In this document: in pieces, positions 15,277-23,871 of the stretch
Position numbering within the stretch: the first letter of the stretch is position 1
How the letters are laid out: the number at the start of each line of letters is the position of its first letter
Assembly (NCBI GenBank): GCA_023395255.1
Contig: JAEWZN010000019.1
Location: forward strand, 62,001-126,000
Source: Deferribacteres bacterium
GTDB lineage: Bacteria; Chrysiogenota; Deferribacteres; Deferribacterales; Geovibrionaceae
Length of the DNA stretch: 64,000 nt
Direction of reading: 5' to 3'
The notes under the pieces: generated by a model
What the model was told of the DNA's origin: nothing
Databases searched by the model: none
What the model saw: the letters and a program-made list of their open reading frames with translations, nothing else
Program-made: the position numbers and the translations under genes

Positions 15277-16800
15277 ATGGACAAGAAAACCCTGCTTGCA
15301 GTTGCGCTCAGCGCACTTGTACTCATAAGCTTTCAGGCATTTTTCGCCCCGAAGGCCCCCGTGGCTGACAACGCCACAACAGCAGCAGCGACTGACAACG
15401 TCAATGCCGCAGAAACCGCAGCGCAAACATCCGCTGACACTATCGTTTTCGGAGAAACCGCACCGGTTTCACCCGATAAGTTCACCACCATTTCCACAGC
15501 GGATCTCACACTCACCTTCAATGAAATCAGCGGGAACATCCTGAAAGCAGACATTCAGCAGTACAACGGAAAAGAGATGCACATCTCCTTCGGCAACGGC
15601 AGGCAGGACTACATGATAGCCGGAACCGGAACTTCGGCGGCTTTCTCGTCTCAGGAAATAAAAAACGGCGATACAACAACCCTCGTTTTCACCTCCACAC
15701 AGAATGAACTCGTTGTAACCAAGAAATACCGCATCAAAGAAGGCTCATACCTTATTGATGCATCAGTCGAAGTTACAAACACCGGCAACAGGTCGGTGGA
15801 GCTTCCCATCTCTGTCCAGATAGGACCCGGCCTCGGCAGCGGCGTGGCGGACAGCAAGCTTGTCTTCCAGGGCCCGATCATGTTTGACGGCAAAAAGATA
15901 AGAAGAGAGAAGGAAGACAAAATCAAAGCACCCGAAGTGTACCAGACCCCTGAATGGCTGGGCTACACCTCTACTTACTTCCTTTTCGCTGCGGCTGGCG
16001 GCGAATTTGCGGAGGGAATCATCCAGAAATCAGGTGATTCAGCAGTTATAAAAGGAACAGACAAAGCGGTAATCAACCCGGCTTCCAAATACACCAAGGA
16101 ATTTAAGCTTTATGTCGGCCCCAAGAAGTATACCCTTCTTAAAGAGACCGGCTACAGCCTTACAAAAAGCATAGACTTCGGCTACTTTTCGTTTCTGGCT
16201 ATCCCCCTTCTCAACCTTATGAACTTCTTTTTCAGCTATGTTCATAACTATGGTCTGGCGATCATTCTTCTTACTGTCGTGGTGAAGCTTGTAACCTTCC
16301 CCCTTACGCAGAAAAGCATGGTTTCCATGAAAAGGATGCAGCTTCTTCAGCCTAAAATGAACGAGCTCAGGGAAAAATACGCCAAGGATAAGCAGAAGCT
16401 TAATCAGGCTGTTATGGAGCTTTACAAGAAAGAGGGCGTAAACCCCTTCGGCGGCTGTCTGCCTATTGTAATACAGATTCCCGTGTTCTTTGCTCTGTAC
16501 AAGGCACTGCTTGTGTCCATAGAGCTTAAGGGCTCACCCTTTATACTGCATATTGCGGATCTTTCCCTGAAAGACCCCTACTACATAACCCCCGTGCTGA
16601 TGGGCGTGACAATGTTCGTTCAGCAGAGGCTCAGCCCCCAGGCGGGCGACCCTATCCAGCAGAAAGTTTTCATGTTCATGCCTATTATTTTCACGTTCCT
16701 GTTCCTGAACTTTTCATCAGGTCTGGTTCTGTACTGGCTTACGAACAACCTGCTTTCAATTGCGCAGCAGTACTTTATCAACAAAAAAACAACAGCCTGA
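15277..16800 (+). CDS. yidC: Membrane protein insertase YidC
   Basis: Protein of 507 aa, Gram-negative type: an N-terminal membrane anchor (LLAVALSALVLISFQAFF), a large periplasmic domain at about 40-310, then the conserved five-helix insertase core. Core signatures are MVSMKRMQLLQPKMNELREK with KYAKDKQKLNQAVMELYKKE, NPFGGCLPIVIQIPVFFALY and LNFSSGLVLYWLTNNLLSI. It inserts and folds inner-membrane proteins with or without SecYEG. GGAGG precedes the ATG by about 10 bp. It is followed 7 bp later by jag. Confidence 0.97.
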   Translation: MDKKTLLAVALSALVLISFQAFFAPKAPVADNATTAAATDNVNAAETAAQTSADTIVFGETAPVSPDKFTTISTADLTLTFNEISGNILKADIQQYNGKEMHISFGNGRQDYMIAGTGTSAAFSSQEIKNGDTTTLVFTSTQNELVVTKKYRIKEGSYLIDASVEVTNTGNRSVELPISVQIGPGLGSGVADSKLVFQGPIMFDGKKIRREKEDKIKAPEVYQTPEWLGYTSTYFLFAAAGGEFAEGIIQKSGDSAVIKGTDKAVINPASKYTKEFKLYVGPKKYTLLKETGYSLTKSIDFGYFSFLAIPLLNLMNFFFSYVHNYGLAIILLTVVVKLVTFPLTQKSMVSMKRMQLLQPKMNELREKYAKDKQKLNQAVMELYKKEGVNPFGGCLPIVIQIPVFFALYKALLVSIELKGSPFILHIADLSLKDPYYITPVLMGVTMFVQQRLSPQAGDPIQQKVFMFMPIIFTFLFLNFSSGLVLYWLTNNLLSIAQQYFINKKTTA

Positions 16801-16807
16801 GGTAAAA

Positions 16808-17470
16808 ATGAGATATTTTGAAATAGAAGGAAGAACAGCGGATGAGGCCTTAAACAAGTTTCTCGCTGAAAGAAGAATCTCGAAGGATTTCGTTGAGTAC
16901 GAAGTCATTGAGCAGGGTTCAAAAGGCTTTCTCGGCATAGGCAGCAAACCCGCTCTTATAAAAGTAAAATTTGATGACGGTGAGTTCCTGAAAAGGAGAT
17001 CAAAGCTTCTTCTCTCGGAACTGCTTGAGAAAGCAGGGTTCAGTGATTTCAGCATAGAAGTCAAAGAACAGGGCAGCGACATTATCCTCAACATCAAGTC
17101 TGAGGATTCAAGCCTTCTCATAGGGAAAACAGCACAGACTCTTGACTCTTTCCAGTATATACTGGATAAAATGCTTAAAACCGAAGACAGAACCGAAACC
17201 GGAGTTGTCATCGATGTGGAAGATTACCGCCTGAGAACCGTTAAGCAGTTCAAGGAAAAAGCGGTAAGGCTCGCCAAAAATGCTGTGAAGACAGGTAAAA
17301 CTGTAAAGCTTCCGCCTATGGTGACCATGATAAGAAAAGAGATTCATCTGAGCCTTAAGGAAGTTGCAGGAATTACCACTAAGAGCAAGGGCGAGGGTAA
17401 CGTAAAAGAAATTCTCATAATTCCTGAGAACAGGGTACGCAGGAGACCCCCCAGACAAAATGATAATTAA
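16808..17470 (+). CDS. jag: Jag/KhpB RNA-binding protein
   Basis: Protein of 220 aa with three parts: a Jag-N domain (MRYFEIEGRTADEALNKFL, ending with GSKGFLGIGSKPALI), a KH domain (residues about 80-150, IKSEDSSLLIGKTAQTLDSF) and an R3H domain (VRLAKNAVKTGKTVKLPPM, ending with IHLSLKEV). The family binds RNA and affects cell division and elongation genes in several bacteria. The start is ATG at 16808, just after yidC; a longer frame begins inside yidC and has no ribosome binding site. It overlaps the next gene by 11 bp. Confidence 0.93.
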   Translation: MRYFEIEGRTADEALNKFLAERRISKDFVEYEVIEQGSKGFLGIGSKPALIKVKFDDGEFLKRRSKLLLSELLEKAGFSDFSIEVKEQGSDIILNIKSEDSSLLIGKTAQTLDSFQYILDKMLKTEDRTETGVVIDVEDYRLRTVKQFKEKAVRLAKNAVKTGKTVKLPPMVTMIRKEIHLSLKEVAGITTKSKGEGNVKEILIIPENRVRRRPPRQNDN

Positions 17471-17708
17471 ATTTTTGGTCTTAGGACTCATTTTATTCGT
17501 AACTTACAAGCTCTTCGCAGGAAGGGCTAAAAAGGAAGTAAAGGGCAAAACAGAGGAACAGGCAGTTGAACTTGTTCAGGACCCGGTAAGCGGGCTCTAC
17601 ATAGACAAGGACACGCAGTTCAAGGTCAAATACTACGATAAGATGTACTACTTCGCCACAAAGGCGAATATGGACAAATTCATCGCTGACAAAAAAGGTG
17701 AACAATGA
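17460..17708 (+). CDS. Small membrane-anchored protein with degenerate YHS-like domain
   Basis: Protein of 82 aa. Residues 2-20 form a membrane helix ([18 protein letters not shown]), followed by a charged linker. The C-terminal segment [20 protein letters not shown] plus [13 protein letters not shown] aligns with the YHS metal-binding pattern DPVCGM...YYFCSEECLEKF, but the cysteines are replaced (PVSG, FATKAN). Metal binding is therefore unlikely, and the fold may be kept as a membrane-tethered interaction module. It is tightly coupled with jag upstream (11-bp overlap) and with the transaldolase gene downstream (4-bp overlap). Similar small proteins with a PxxG motif near jag occur in other bacteria; the function is not known. 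Confidence 0.7.
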   Translation: MIIKFLVLGLILFVTYKLFAGRAKKEVKGKTEEQAVELVQDPVSGLYIDKDTQFKVKYYDKMYYFATKANMDKFIADKKGEQ

Positions 17709-18352
17709 AAATTTTCCTTGATACGGCAAATATAAAAGAGATTAAAGACGCGGTGGACATCGGCATTATAGACGGTGTTACCACAAACCCCTCTCTCATT
17801 GCAAAGGAGCAGGGCTGCGATTTTAAAGAAGTGATAAAAGACATATGCGGAATAGTGAACGGCCCTGTCAGTGCGGAAGTTATTGCCCTTGACTGGGAAA
17901 GCATGGTTAAGGAAGGCAGGGAACTTGCCGGAATAAGCGACCATGTGGTGGTTAAAATCCCCTTCACAAGGGACGGAGTAAAAGCCACCAGCATACTCGC
18001 CGCTGATGACATAGACGTTAATGTGACCCTTGTCTTCTCCCCTAATCAGGCGCTTCTCGCTGCCAAAGCCGGCGCGGCCTACATAAGCCCCTTCGCGGGA
18101 AGGCTTGACGACATAGGGCACGACGGGCTTGAGATTGTTCAGCAGTGTCAGGATATAGTTTCATCTTATGACTACGAAGCGGAGATCATAGCCGCCAGCA
18201 TCAGAACGACTACCCACGTGCTTGACTGTGCGCTTATGGGAATTGATATAGCCACCATCCCCTACGGTATTCTTATGCAGATGTTTAAACATCCGCTGAC
18301 TGACATCGGCATAGAAAAATTTCTTGCCGACTGGAAGAAAACTCAGGGATAA
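17705..18352 (+). CDS. tal: Transaldolase / fructose-6-phosphate aldolase family protein
   Basis: Protein of 215 aa, the short TalC/TalA-like class. The N terminus [20 protein letters not shown] is followed by [13 protein letters not shown], the Schiff-base lysine K84 in VVVKIPFT and [20 protein letters not shown]. It links pentose phosphates and glycolysis, either transferring dihydroxyacetone units or acting as an aldolase. Sequence inspection alone does not separate transaldolase from fructose-6-phosphate aldolase. The start overlaps the YHS-like gene by ATGA, and a strong hairpin terminator follows within 15 bp, so the rpmH operon ends here. Confidence 0.92.
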   Translation: MKIFLDTANIKEIKDAVDIGIIDGVTTNPSLIAKEQGCDFKEVIKDICGIVNGPVSAEVIALDWESMVKEGRELAGISDHVVVKIPFTRDGVKATSILAADDIDVNVTLVFSPNQALLAAKAGAAYISPFAGRLDDIGHDGLEIVQQCQDIVSSYDYEAEIIAASIRTTTHVLDCALMGIDIATIPYGILMQMFKHPLTDIGIEKFLADWKKTQG

Positions 18353-18362
18353 CAGATGATAC

Positions 18363-18391
18363 AAGCCGCCTCGCAAGGGCGGCTTTTTTTT
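18363..18391 (+). terminator. Intrinsic terminator of the rpmH-tal operon
   Basis: Stem AGCCGCC (18364-18370) / GGCGGCT (18378-18384) with a 7-nt loop, followed by eight T residues. It starts 11 bp after the transaldolase stop. Confidence 0.93.
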
Positions 18392-18500
18392 ATAGGTATT
18401 TACCCTTTATCGAAACTGACAACCCACGCTCCTTCTTAGAACCAGCATGCGGCAGGATAAGCAAATACTGCATTATTCGGCTGCCCTTGCATAATTTTCC

Positions 18501-18526
18501 TAAAGTCAGCTGAAACCGGACGATTA
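18501..18526 (+). promoter_or_regulatory. Possible sigma-28 promoter of the 75-aa gene
   Basis: TAAAGT (18501-18506) and GACGATTA (18519-18526) resemble the flagellar sigma-28 elements TAAA and GCCGATAA, but the gap after TAAA is 14 bp, one shorter than in the flgM promoter. The start codon lies 23 bp further. Confidence 0.35.
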
Positions 18527-18548
18527 GTACAGCACAAGGATGTGCTTT

Positions 18549-18776
18549 ATGAAAGTTAACGGAACGGGCTTTGAGTTTTACCTCACAGAAGCCCTTAAAA
18601 TGACTGCCAAAACGGATTTTGGCTCATTCGGCGAGTACATAGCGGAACGAAACAGAATGTCCGATGAACTCGCGGAAGAGATTGATAAAAATGAGCCTGT
18701 GCTGCCTGCAAGGAGTGATATGTTTCTTTCGGCAGGTGATTTTCTGGAAATGTCAGTAGGCATGAGAAAAAGCTGA
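18549..18776 (+). CDS. Hypothetical protein, 75 aa, next to csrA
   Basis: The frame starts MKVNGTGFEFYLTEALKMTA behind AAGGAT (18536-18541) and ends with a short basic tail (MRKS). I do not recognise the family. The sequence is soluble, acidic in the middle (SDELAEEIDKNEPVLP) and has two likely amphipathic helices, with no signal peptide or cysteine. It is the only gene here transcribed toward the csrA-fliW-flgL operon, and its upstream region has a sigma-28-like match, so a flagellar or CsrA-linked role is possible but purely inferred. Codon use fits its neighbours. Hairpins follow its stop. Confidence 0.6.
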   Translation: MKVNGTGFEFYLTEALKMTAKTDFGSFGEYIAERNRMSDELAEEIDKNEPVLPARSDMFLSAGDFLEMSVGMRKS

Positions 18777-18802
18777 AAGGCAGAGTTTTTTAACAGACAA
18801 AA

Positions 18803-18820
18803 CATGCAGTCACTGCATGC
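18803..18820. terminator. Hairpin between the 75-aa gene and csrA, possibly terminating
   Basis: ACATGCAGT and ACTGCATG form a nearly perfect short palindrome. On the minus strand it is followed by TTTTGT, which fits a weak intrinsic terminator for the csrA operon. Confidence 0.5.
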
Positions 18821-18835
18821 TTCGGGTGAATGTGT

Positions 18836-18867
18836 GCGCGGCAATGCATTACGAGGTATTGCCGCGC
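18836..18867. repeat. 10-bp inverted repeat downstream of csrA
   Basis: GCGCGGCAAT (18836-18845) and ATTGCCGCGC (18858-18867) pair perfectly around a 12-nt loop, 57 bp after the csrA stop. There is no T-run. It could stabilise the csrA mRNA end or act with the 18803 hairpin. Confidence 0.6.
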
Positions 18868-18923
18868 TCGTGCGTCAGAAATTCATATAAAAGCAGAATC
18901 TCTGAGCATAAGCCGGGACAGGC

Positions 18924-19154
18924 TCATGTATTCTGATTCTTGAAGAAATCCACAAGGGATACAAGGTTTTCCTTAGTGGCGGCCTGAATGTTCTCTTCCA
19001 TGATAGCCTCAAAGATCTCCTTGCGGTGCACACTGACATCTCTGGGCGCATCAATTCCGAGCTTAACACTCTTACCCGCCACTTCCACTATACGGATTTC
19101 TATGTTTTCACCTATTATTATACTTTCATTTGTTTTCCTGGATAGTACAAGCAT
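18924..19154 (-). CDS. csrA: Carbon storage regulator CsrA
   Basis: Protein of 76 aa starting [20 protein letters not shown], with [19 protein letters not shown], the RNA-binding surface of CsrA (R44-equivalent in PRDVSVHR). CsrA binds GGA motifs in mRNA leaders and represses translation, flagellin being a classic target. It overlaps the fliW stop (TGATG), so the antagonist and CsrA are translated together. A GTG one codon earlier is an alternative start. The C-terminal extension of about 15 aa is longer than in E. coli (61 aa), as in many species that use FliW. Confidence 0.97.
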   Translation of the reverse strand: MLVLSRKTNESIIIGENIEIRIVEVAGKSVKLGIDAPRDVSVHRKEIFEAIMEENIQAATKENLVSLVDFFKNQNT

Positions 19155-19633
19155 CACTTATCCTTGGCGGCAAAAAGCGGAGCTTTTATCATCCACCTGT
19201 CATCTTCAAGTATAACCTGTTTTCCCAGTTTTTTCCCGGTATTTAAGAGAATGGGCGCGCGCAGGTTCACTGTGGCATTTTTGGGATCCTCCGGCACAAC
19301 AACAATGGCAGCAATTTTAAGCTGGTCGTCACTGTCTATGCCGAGTATTTTAAGCTCGCGCTTGTTGATCTTGGGGTCATAGTTCGGGTGAAATATCTTC
19401 GGCTCTATGAGTATGAAGCATACATCCGGATCCTGCGTTGCCTGAAACCAAAGGAAGGGGAACGATTTATCGCTTGAAATCAGCAGGAAGTCGCTGAGAT
19501 CGGGAAACCCCAGAAGCGGAGAGGACAGGGTGATTATATCGCTCTCAGTGTATTCGATCGGACCCAGTTTGGTTGAGGACATTTTTATTTTTTCCATTGA
19601 AACCTCTGTGTTTTCTGCAAGGTTGGATTTCAT
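19154..19633 (-). CDS. fliW: Flagellar assembly factor FliW
   Basis: Protein of 159 aa with the FliW pattern: [36 protein letters not shown] and the late [13 protein letters not shown] segment. FliW binds newly made flagellin and, when free, binds CsrA and relieves repression, so flagellin level feeds back on translation. The ATG at 19633 has GAGG 9 bp upstream; later ATGs (codons 13 and 18) would give the more usual length of about 145 aa. It is placed between flgL and csrA, the conserved order. Confidence 0.95.
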   Translation of the reverse strand: MKSNLAENTEVSMEKIKMSSTKLGPIEYTESDIITLSSPLLGFPDLSDFLLISSDKSFPFLWFQATQDPDVCFILIEPKIFHPNYDPKINKRELKILGIDSDDQLKIAAIVVVPEDPKNATVNLRAPILLNTGKKLGKQVILEDDRWMIKAPLFAAKDK

Positions 19634-19653
19634 CTTCGTTTACCTCTTACCCG

Positions 19654-22600
19654 TTAAAGGAAATTAAGAAGCGAGATATTCATCATCTTCGCTGTTGCCT
19701 GCAGTGCAGACTGATAGGCCTGCAGTGCAAGCTGGTATGAAGTGATGGCCGCGCTCTGATCCGTTGTGGTGGCGCCCAGATAACCGGCTTTTATCTCTTC
19801 ATTTTTTGTACTCATAACTGTGTAGTAGTTGATGGATGTCTCCACCCTGTTCTGCCGTGTGCCCACTGAAGTGAGAGAGTTTACTATCTGCGTCTCAGCC
19901 TGATCAAGTATGGGCAGTTCATATTCTATTCCTGAGCCGACAGCGGTTGTGAATGAATCCGTAGCGTACAGATAGCCGTTGTCAAAGCCGCCGTAGACAC
20001 CGTCTGCCACATGATAGGTCTCGTTGGCTGTGTCTATGGTGTACATGGCTATAAGTTCCCCTTCGCTTCCTGTGACCTTAATCTGTGCCTCTGTTCCGGC
20101 TTTTGCGAAACCGAGGGTGCTTTCATAGTCACCGGAAACGTGGAAACTGCTCATCACCGCATCATCATAAACGAAGGAGAGCTTGCCGCCGTCCACAATT
20201 TCTGCGCTGATCATTCCGCTGAGTCCTGCATTGGTCAGCTTGCTGTTGACCTCAGCTAATAATTCGTCCATAGAACCATAATCTTTAGCATCAAGTGTTA
20301 TGCTGGCTGTTTTGCTGGTTCCGTCATTATATGTGAAGCTGATTGTCCTCTGCCCGGTTGAGGCATCCTTAAGGAAAATCTTGGGGGTTCCTGCCGCGGT
20401 AACACTGTCCGCGGCTGCGGTCTTGTAAAATCCGAGTACTGACGATGTCTCTCCGCTGAGAGCCGTATTAGCCGAAACCGAGAGGTTGGTTATTGTTCCG
20501 GATGAACTGAAACTCAGGTTGCCGTTGTTATCAGCAGTGATAGTTACTCCGACGGGAAGGCCGACTGCGGCAGCGGCGAGGGCAGCAGCATCTGCGTATT
20601 CTCCCGAAGCGTCAGGAGGGAAAGTTACCTGAGTTGTTGTCCATGTGTCGGTTGCTGTATCGTAATAGGTCAGATCAAGCACTTGATCCACTGCGAAGTC
20701 CAAAGGAGCGGCATTTTGCGCCTTTGTGGGGTCATATGTCTGGAAGAAGGTCATCCTTGTGCCTTCATTATTGGCGTTCATGGAAATTTCATGTGTGCCG
20801 GAGCCGGAGAATATTTCCAGCTTTCCGCTGTTATTGTATGCGCGCACACCGAGACCCGCCAGATCCGCATCCGTGGAGATCATATTGTTTATAGTGTCCA
20901 TGATGAGGCTTTCCGGGTCGAATGACTCAAACCCCAGCGGGCTGTCATTTCCGCCTGCCACATACAGGTTTGTCACTGTTCCGCCTGCAGCGAAGCTGAT
21001 TGTTCCGTCAGCGTTGGCGCTTGCCGTAATGCCTGCGGGGAGAGAGGGGTCAGAGTTTATGGCAGTTATAATATCATTAACGCTGGCATAATTTCCCGCA
21101 GGAACATTTATCGAAGCTTCCGTCCAAACTCCTCCGTCCTGATAATAGAAGGTGAGCCCTGCGGGTTCAGTGAAGCTGAGGCGCGCCTTGTCAGTGCCTG
21201 TGGTCGGGCTCTGTACGGATGAGAATATACTGTCACGGTCTATGAAGATGTTTTTGGTGTACACATTGTTCCCGTCTTTTACAACCAGATCAAAATCTAT
21301 GTCACTGTTAGCAACGTAACGCACTTCTGATGAAACATTTTTCAGTTCCGACTGGATGTACATTTCTGACAGGTTATTTGTAGTGAGTATCTGAAAGTTA
21401 AAGAGGTCATTGTAGTTCCCTCTGAAAGTTCCGTCAAAATAGGGTGTAGCTGTGGAGTTAAGAGTAGTGTCTCTCCATGCGCTGGAAGCTCCTATCCCCT
21501 GTTCGGGAATATTAAGGTTAAGTGCGTTGTAAAGATTCGTGAGCGAGCGGAAGGTGTCCACATTTTTGCCTTCCTCAATTACGTTTATATCACCGAAGCT
21601 CACGTTTGCATTTGCGTTGAGGTCAAGGGTGAAGCTTGTTGAGTTGGTAACCTGACCGAGGGAAATTTTTACCCCTTTGGTTATCTCGATCTCCTGCCCG
21701 TGGTATGTGTCCTGCCGGAGTGTTTGTGTGGAAACTTTATTCCCGGCAGAATCCGTCACGCTGACAACGATTTTATCATAGTCTGAGGGATCAAGCGGGT
21801 TAGCTGCCTGCATTATTACATTGAATGACCATTTGTCATCCTTTGTCCCTGTGTACTTGCCGCTGACCTTTACGGACTGCTCAAGCATGGCGTAGCCGAT
21901 CCCGGTGTTCTCCTCATTGATATTAAAAGTAAGCCTGCTGTTTCCGCTTCTTATGTCCTGAATAACGAGTTTACCCTCAACAAGGGAAGCATCAACCGCG
22001 TTGTCGTAAAGATTTTCCACAAATGTGAGGAAATCACCGAGCCTGTTTTCCGTGGTTGAAGGATAATCCGAATTACGGGGATTAGCGCTTTTATAATCAT
22101 TTACTCCGTCAGCAGTAGTAACTTTTGAGGAAAGGAAGGTATCGTCCCCGTAGTTGACGTTGTGCAGCTTAAGCGTGAGGTTGTACATATCTGCTGTGGG
22201 AGTGGATTCCACCTGCGCAGTGACAGTAAACGCAAAACCGTTGTCCTTGAGGGTCTGGTTGATGGTGTTCTGTATGTCTTCCGCTGTGTCGCCCGCATTT
22301 ACCGTGAAACTCATGGCGACCCCGTTAACGAAAATCTGGTTTGTTCCCACGGGGAAGTTGGCTCTGTTGTCGTTGCCGCCCGTGAGAGATTCGTTTTTGT
22401 ATTCGATAAGAACAGGATTGTCAAAGCTGCTGTAGCCGATCTCAAACACAGTGTCCTTGCCCGTTGCGGAATAAGTGAAGTCAGTTGTTGACGAGGGGGT
22501 GGTGTCAGGGAAACCGAGCTTGTTGTTTACTGTTCCTTTGAGATCAAGCTGAACATGGTCGCCGCTTCTGGTGGTGATAAACATCACTCTGTCGCCGTCA

Positions 22601-23856
22601 TTAACTGCCTGAATCTCATCAGCAAGACCTGAGTTTTCAAGCTTTCTGTTCAGTTCAAACACAACCTCATCTATGCTGCTGTAGCCTTTCTGGTCAAGGG
22701 TAATGGGAAATTCCTCATCAGCGTATTTGAGCGTGACGGTTCTTTCCGCAGCTGTTGCTGTAGTCATATCGAGCTTGACTGCTGAGGGGGCAGTGAGCTT
22801 TGCTATACCTATTTTATAGCCGTTATGGTCGGTTCCGTTTATCTTAATGGAATCCGCAAGGGTGGCATTAGCGCCGTCAAGATTTGAGAAGTAGGTAGTG
22901 GAAGTGGCGTAAAGGCCGTTTGTTTTGTTGGTTACCGTGCCTCTCAGGGTTTTGTAAGTCTCCATGAAGATTTCCTGCCCTGTGGTGTTTATGCCCACTT
23001 CCTGGCTGTAACCGATTTTAGTAGTGATTATCCCGTCATCGCCGTAGTAGCTTACGTTATCGCCGGGTTTGTAATAGAAGCTGGTTGTGAGGGTGCGCCC
23101 TTCCATATCCGTATCGGGAAGTTTTATCCCTGCTCCCGTGCCTGTATTGATAACCATGCCTTTGCTGTAGGCGGCTGTGAGGGTATATGATGTATTGTTG
23201 CCTTTTCCGGCGGTTTCATCAGTGCCGTTTGTATCAATAAGCACCTTGTTGCCGTTTTTATCAAAAAGCTGAACAGTTGCTATACCGTTTGTCACTGTCA
23301 CCTTCGCTGTGTATGTGCCTTCCTTAAGCTCAGGCATGTCGTTATACTGTTTCTGCACCATGGCATCAGCACCGTTTATGTTTGACACCACGGAGCTTAC
23401 CTGCCTTTCCTGAGTCTGAAAAGGCTGTGTCTGTGTTGCGTAGCCTGAGAAGAGGTAACGCCCGTTGTAGTATGCATTGCCTATGCTGAGAAGGCCCTCT
23501 ATTACGCTCTGAACATCTCCGGCGAGAGCCTTGCGGCTTTCTGCGCTCTGGCTGTCGTTCATGCCGTATATGGCGTATTCGTTCAGCGCCTTGCTTATGA
23601 GATCCGATGCTGACTGAAGCTCACTGTCGCTGTTGCTGAGCCATGTGAGAGCGTTTTCCGCATTGCGCTTGAACTGGGCAGACTCATCGAGCATGGTCTG
23701 TATGGTGAGAGCGGAGATGTAGTTAACCGGATCCTGCTCAGGGGTGAGCAGATTACGCCCTTTTGTGACCGCAGCCAGACTGTTTGAAACCGAATTAAGG
23801 TTGTTCTGGATTCCTGTCAGGTATCTCATTGTCATGTAGTTATATGTGACTCTCAT
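19654..23856 (-). CDS. flgL: Giant flagellar hook-filament junction protein FlgL (HAP3), 1400 aa
   Basis: The first 150 residues (MRYLTGIQNNLNSVSNSLAA, then ALAGDVQSVIEGLLSIGNAYYNGRYLFSG) and the last 90 (QNRVETSINYYTVMSTKNEE and YQLALQAYQSALQATAKM) are the conserved helical D0/D1 ends of FlgL. About 1150 residues are inserted between them, while typical FlgL is 300-500 aa. The insert contains repeated beta domains: pair A at about 355-455 and 1160-1260 (each with LDxKxYxSxDE and ending LGF), pair B at about 899-976 and 1059-1144 (each with G(T/N)(I/L)SF, TVTNL/TITNL and LGF), and another near 500. They resemble flagellin IN-type modules. FlgL joins hook and filament, so these domains would face outward. 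The frame is uninterrupted and codon use matches the neighbours. Confidence 0.95.
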   Translation of the reverse strand: MRVTYNYMTMRYLTGIQNNLNSVSNSLAAVTKGRNLLTPEQDPVNYISALTIQTMLDESAQFKRNAENALTWLSNSDSELQSASDLISKALNEYAIYGMNDSQSAESRKALAGDVQSVIEGLLSIGNAYYNGRYLFSGYATQTQPFQTQERQVSSVVSNINGADAMVQKQYNDMPELKEGTYTAKVTVTNGIATVQLFDKNGNKVLIDTNGTDETAGKGNNTSYTLTAAYSKGMVINTGTGAGIKLPDTDMEGRTLTTSFYYKPGDNVSYYGDDGIITTKIGYSQEVGINTTGQEIFMETYKTLRGTVTNKTNGLYATSTTYFSNLDGANATLADSIKINGTDHNGYKIGIAKLTAPSAVKLDMTTATAAERTVTLKYADEEFPITLDQKGYSSIDEVVFELNRKLENSGLADEIQAVNDGDRVMFITTRSGDHVQLDLKGTVNNKLGFPDTTPSSTTDFTYSATGKDTVFEIGYSSFDNPVLIEYKNESLTGGNDNRANFPVGTNQIFVNGVAMSFTVNAGDTAEDIQNTINQTLKDNGFAFTVTAQVESTPTADMYNLTLKLHNVNYGDDTFLSSKVTTADGVNDYKSANPRNSDYPSTTENRLGDFLTFVENLYDNAVDASLVEGKLVIQDIRSGNSRLTFNINEENTGIGYAMLEQSVKVSGKYTGTKDDKWSFNVIMQAANPLDPSDYDKIVVSVTDSAGNKVSTQTLRQDTYHGQEIEITKGVKISLGQVTNSTSFTLDLNANANVSFGDINVIEEGKNVDTFRSLTNLYNALNLNIPEQGIGASSAWRDTTLNSTATPYFDGTFRGNYNDLFNFQILTTNNLSEMYIQSELKNVSSEVRYVANSDIDFDLVVKDGNNVYTKNIFIDRDSIFSSVQSPTTGTDKARLSFTEPAGLTFYYQDGGVWTEASINVPAGNYASVNDIITAINSDPSLPAGITASANADGTISFAAGGTVTNLYVAGGNDSPLGFESFDPESLIMDTINNMISTDADLAGLGVRAYNNSGKLEIFSGSGTHEISMNANNEGTRMTFFQTYDPTKAQNAAPLDFAVDQVLDLTYYDTATDTWTTTQVTFPPDASGEYADAAALAAAAVGLPVGVTITADNNGNLSFSSSGTITNLSVSANTALSGETSSVLGFYKTAAADSVTAAGTPKIFLKDASTGQRTISFTYNDGTSKTASITLDAKDYGSMDELLAEVNSKLTNAGLSGMISAEIVDGGKLSFVYDDAVMSSFHVSGDYESTLGFAKAGTEAQIKVTGSEGELIAMYTIDTANETYHVADGVYGGFDNGYLYATDSFTTAVGSGIEYELPILDQAETQIVNSLTSVGTRQNRVETSINYYTVMSTKNEEIKAGYLGATTTDQSAAITSYQLALQAYQSALQATAKMMNISLLNFL

Positions 23857-23871
23857 AGCTGCACCTTTAAA

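Noticed and set aside
18393..18548. Riboswitch or small RNA upstream of the 75-aa gene
   Set aside because: Some short complementary stretches exist, but no known riboswitch core or terminator-like structure is seen; only the sigma-28-like match was kept as a weak candidate.
22162..22491. Frames on the plus strand inside flgL as separate genes
   Set aside because: They are shadows of a single uninterrupted FlgL frame; the repeats and family ends on the minus strand show which strand is coding.
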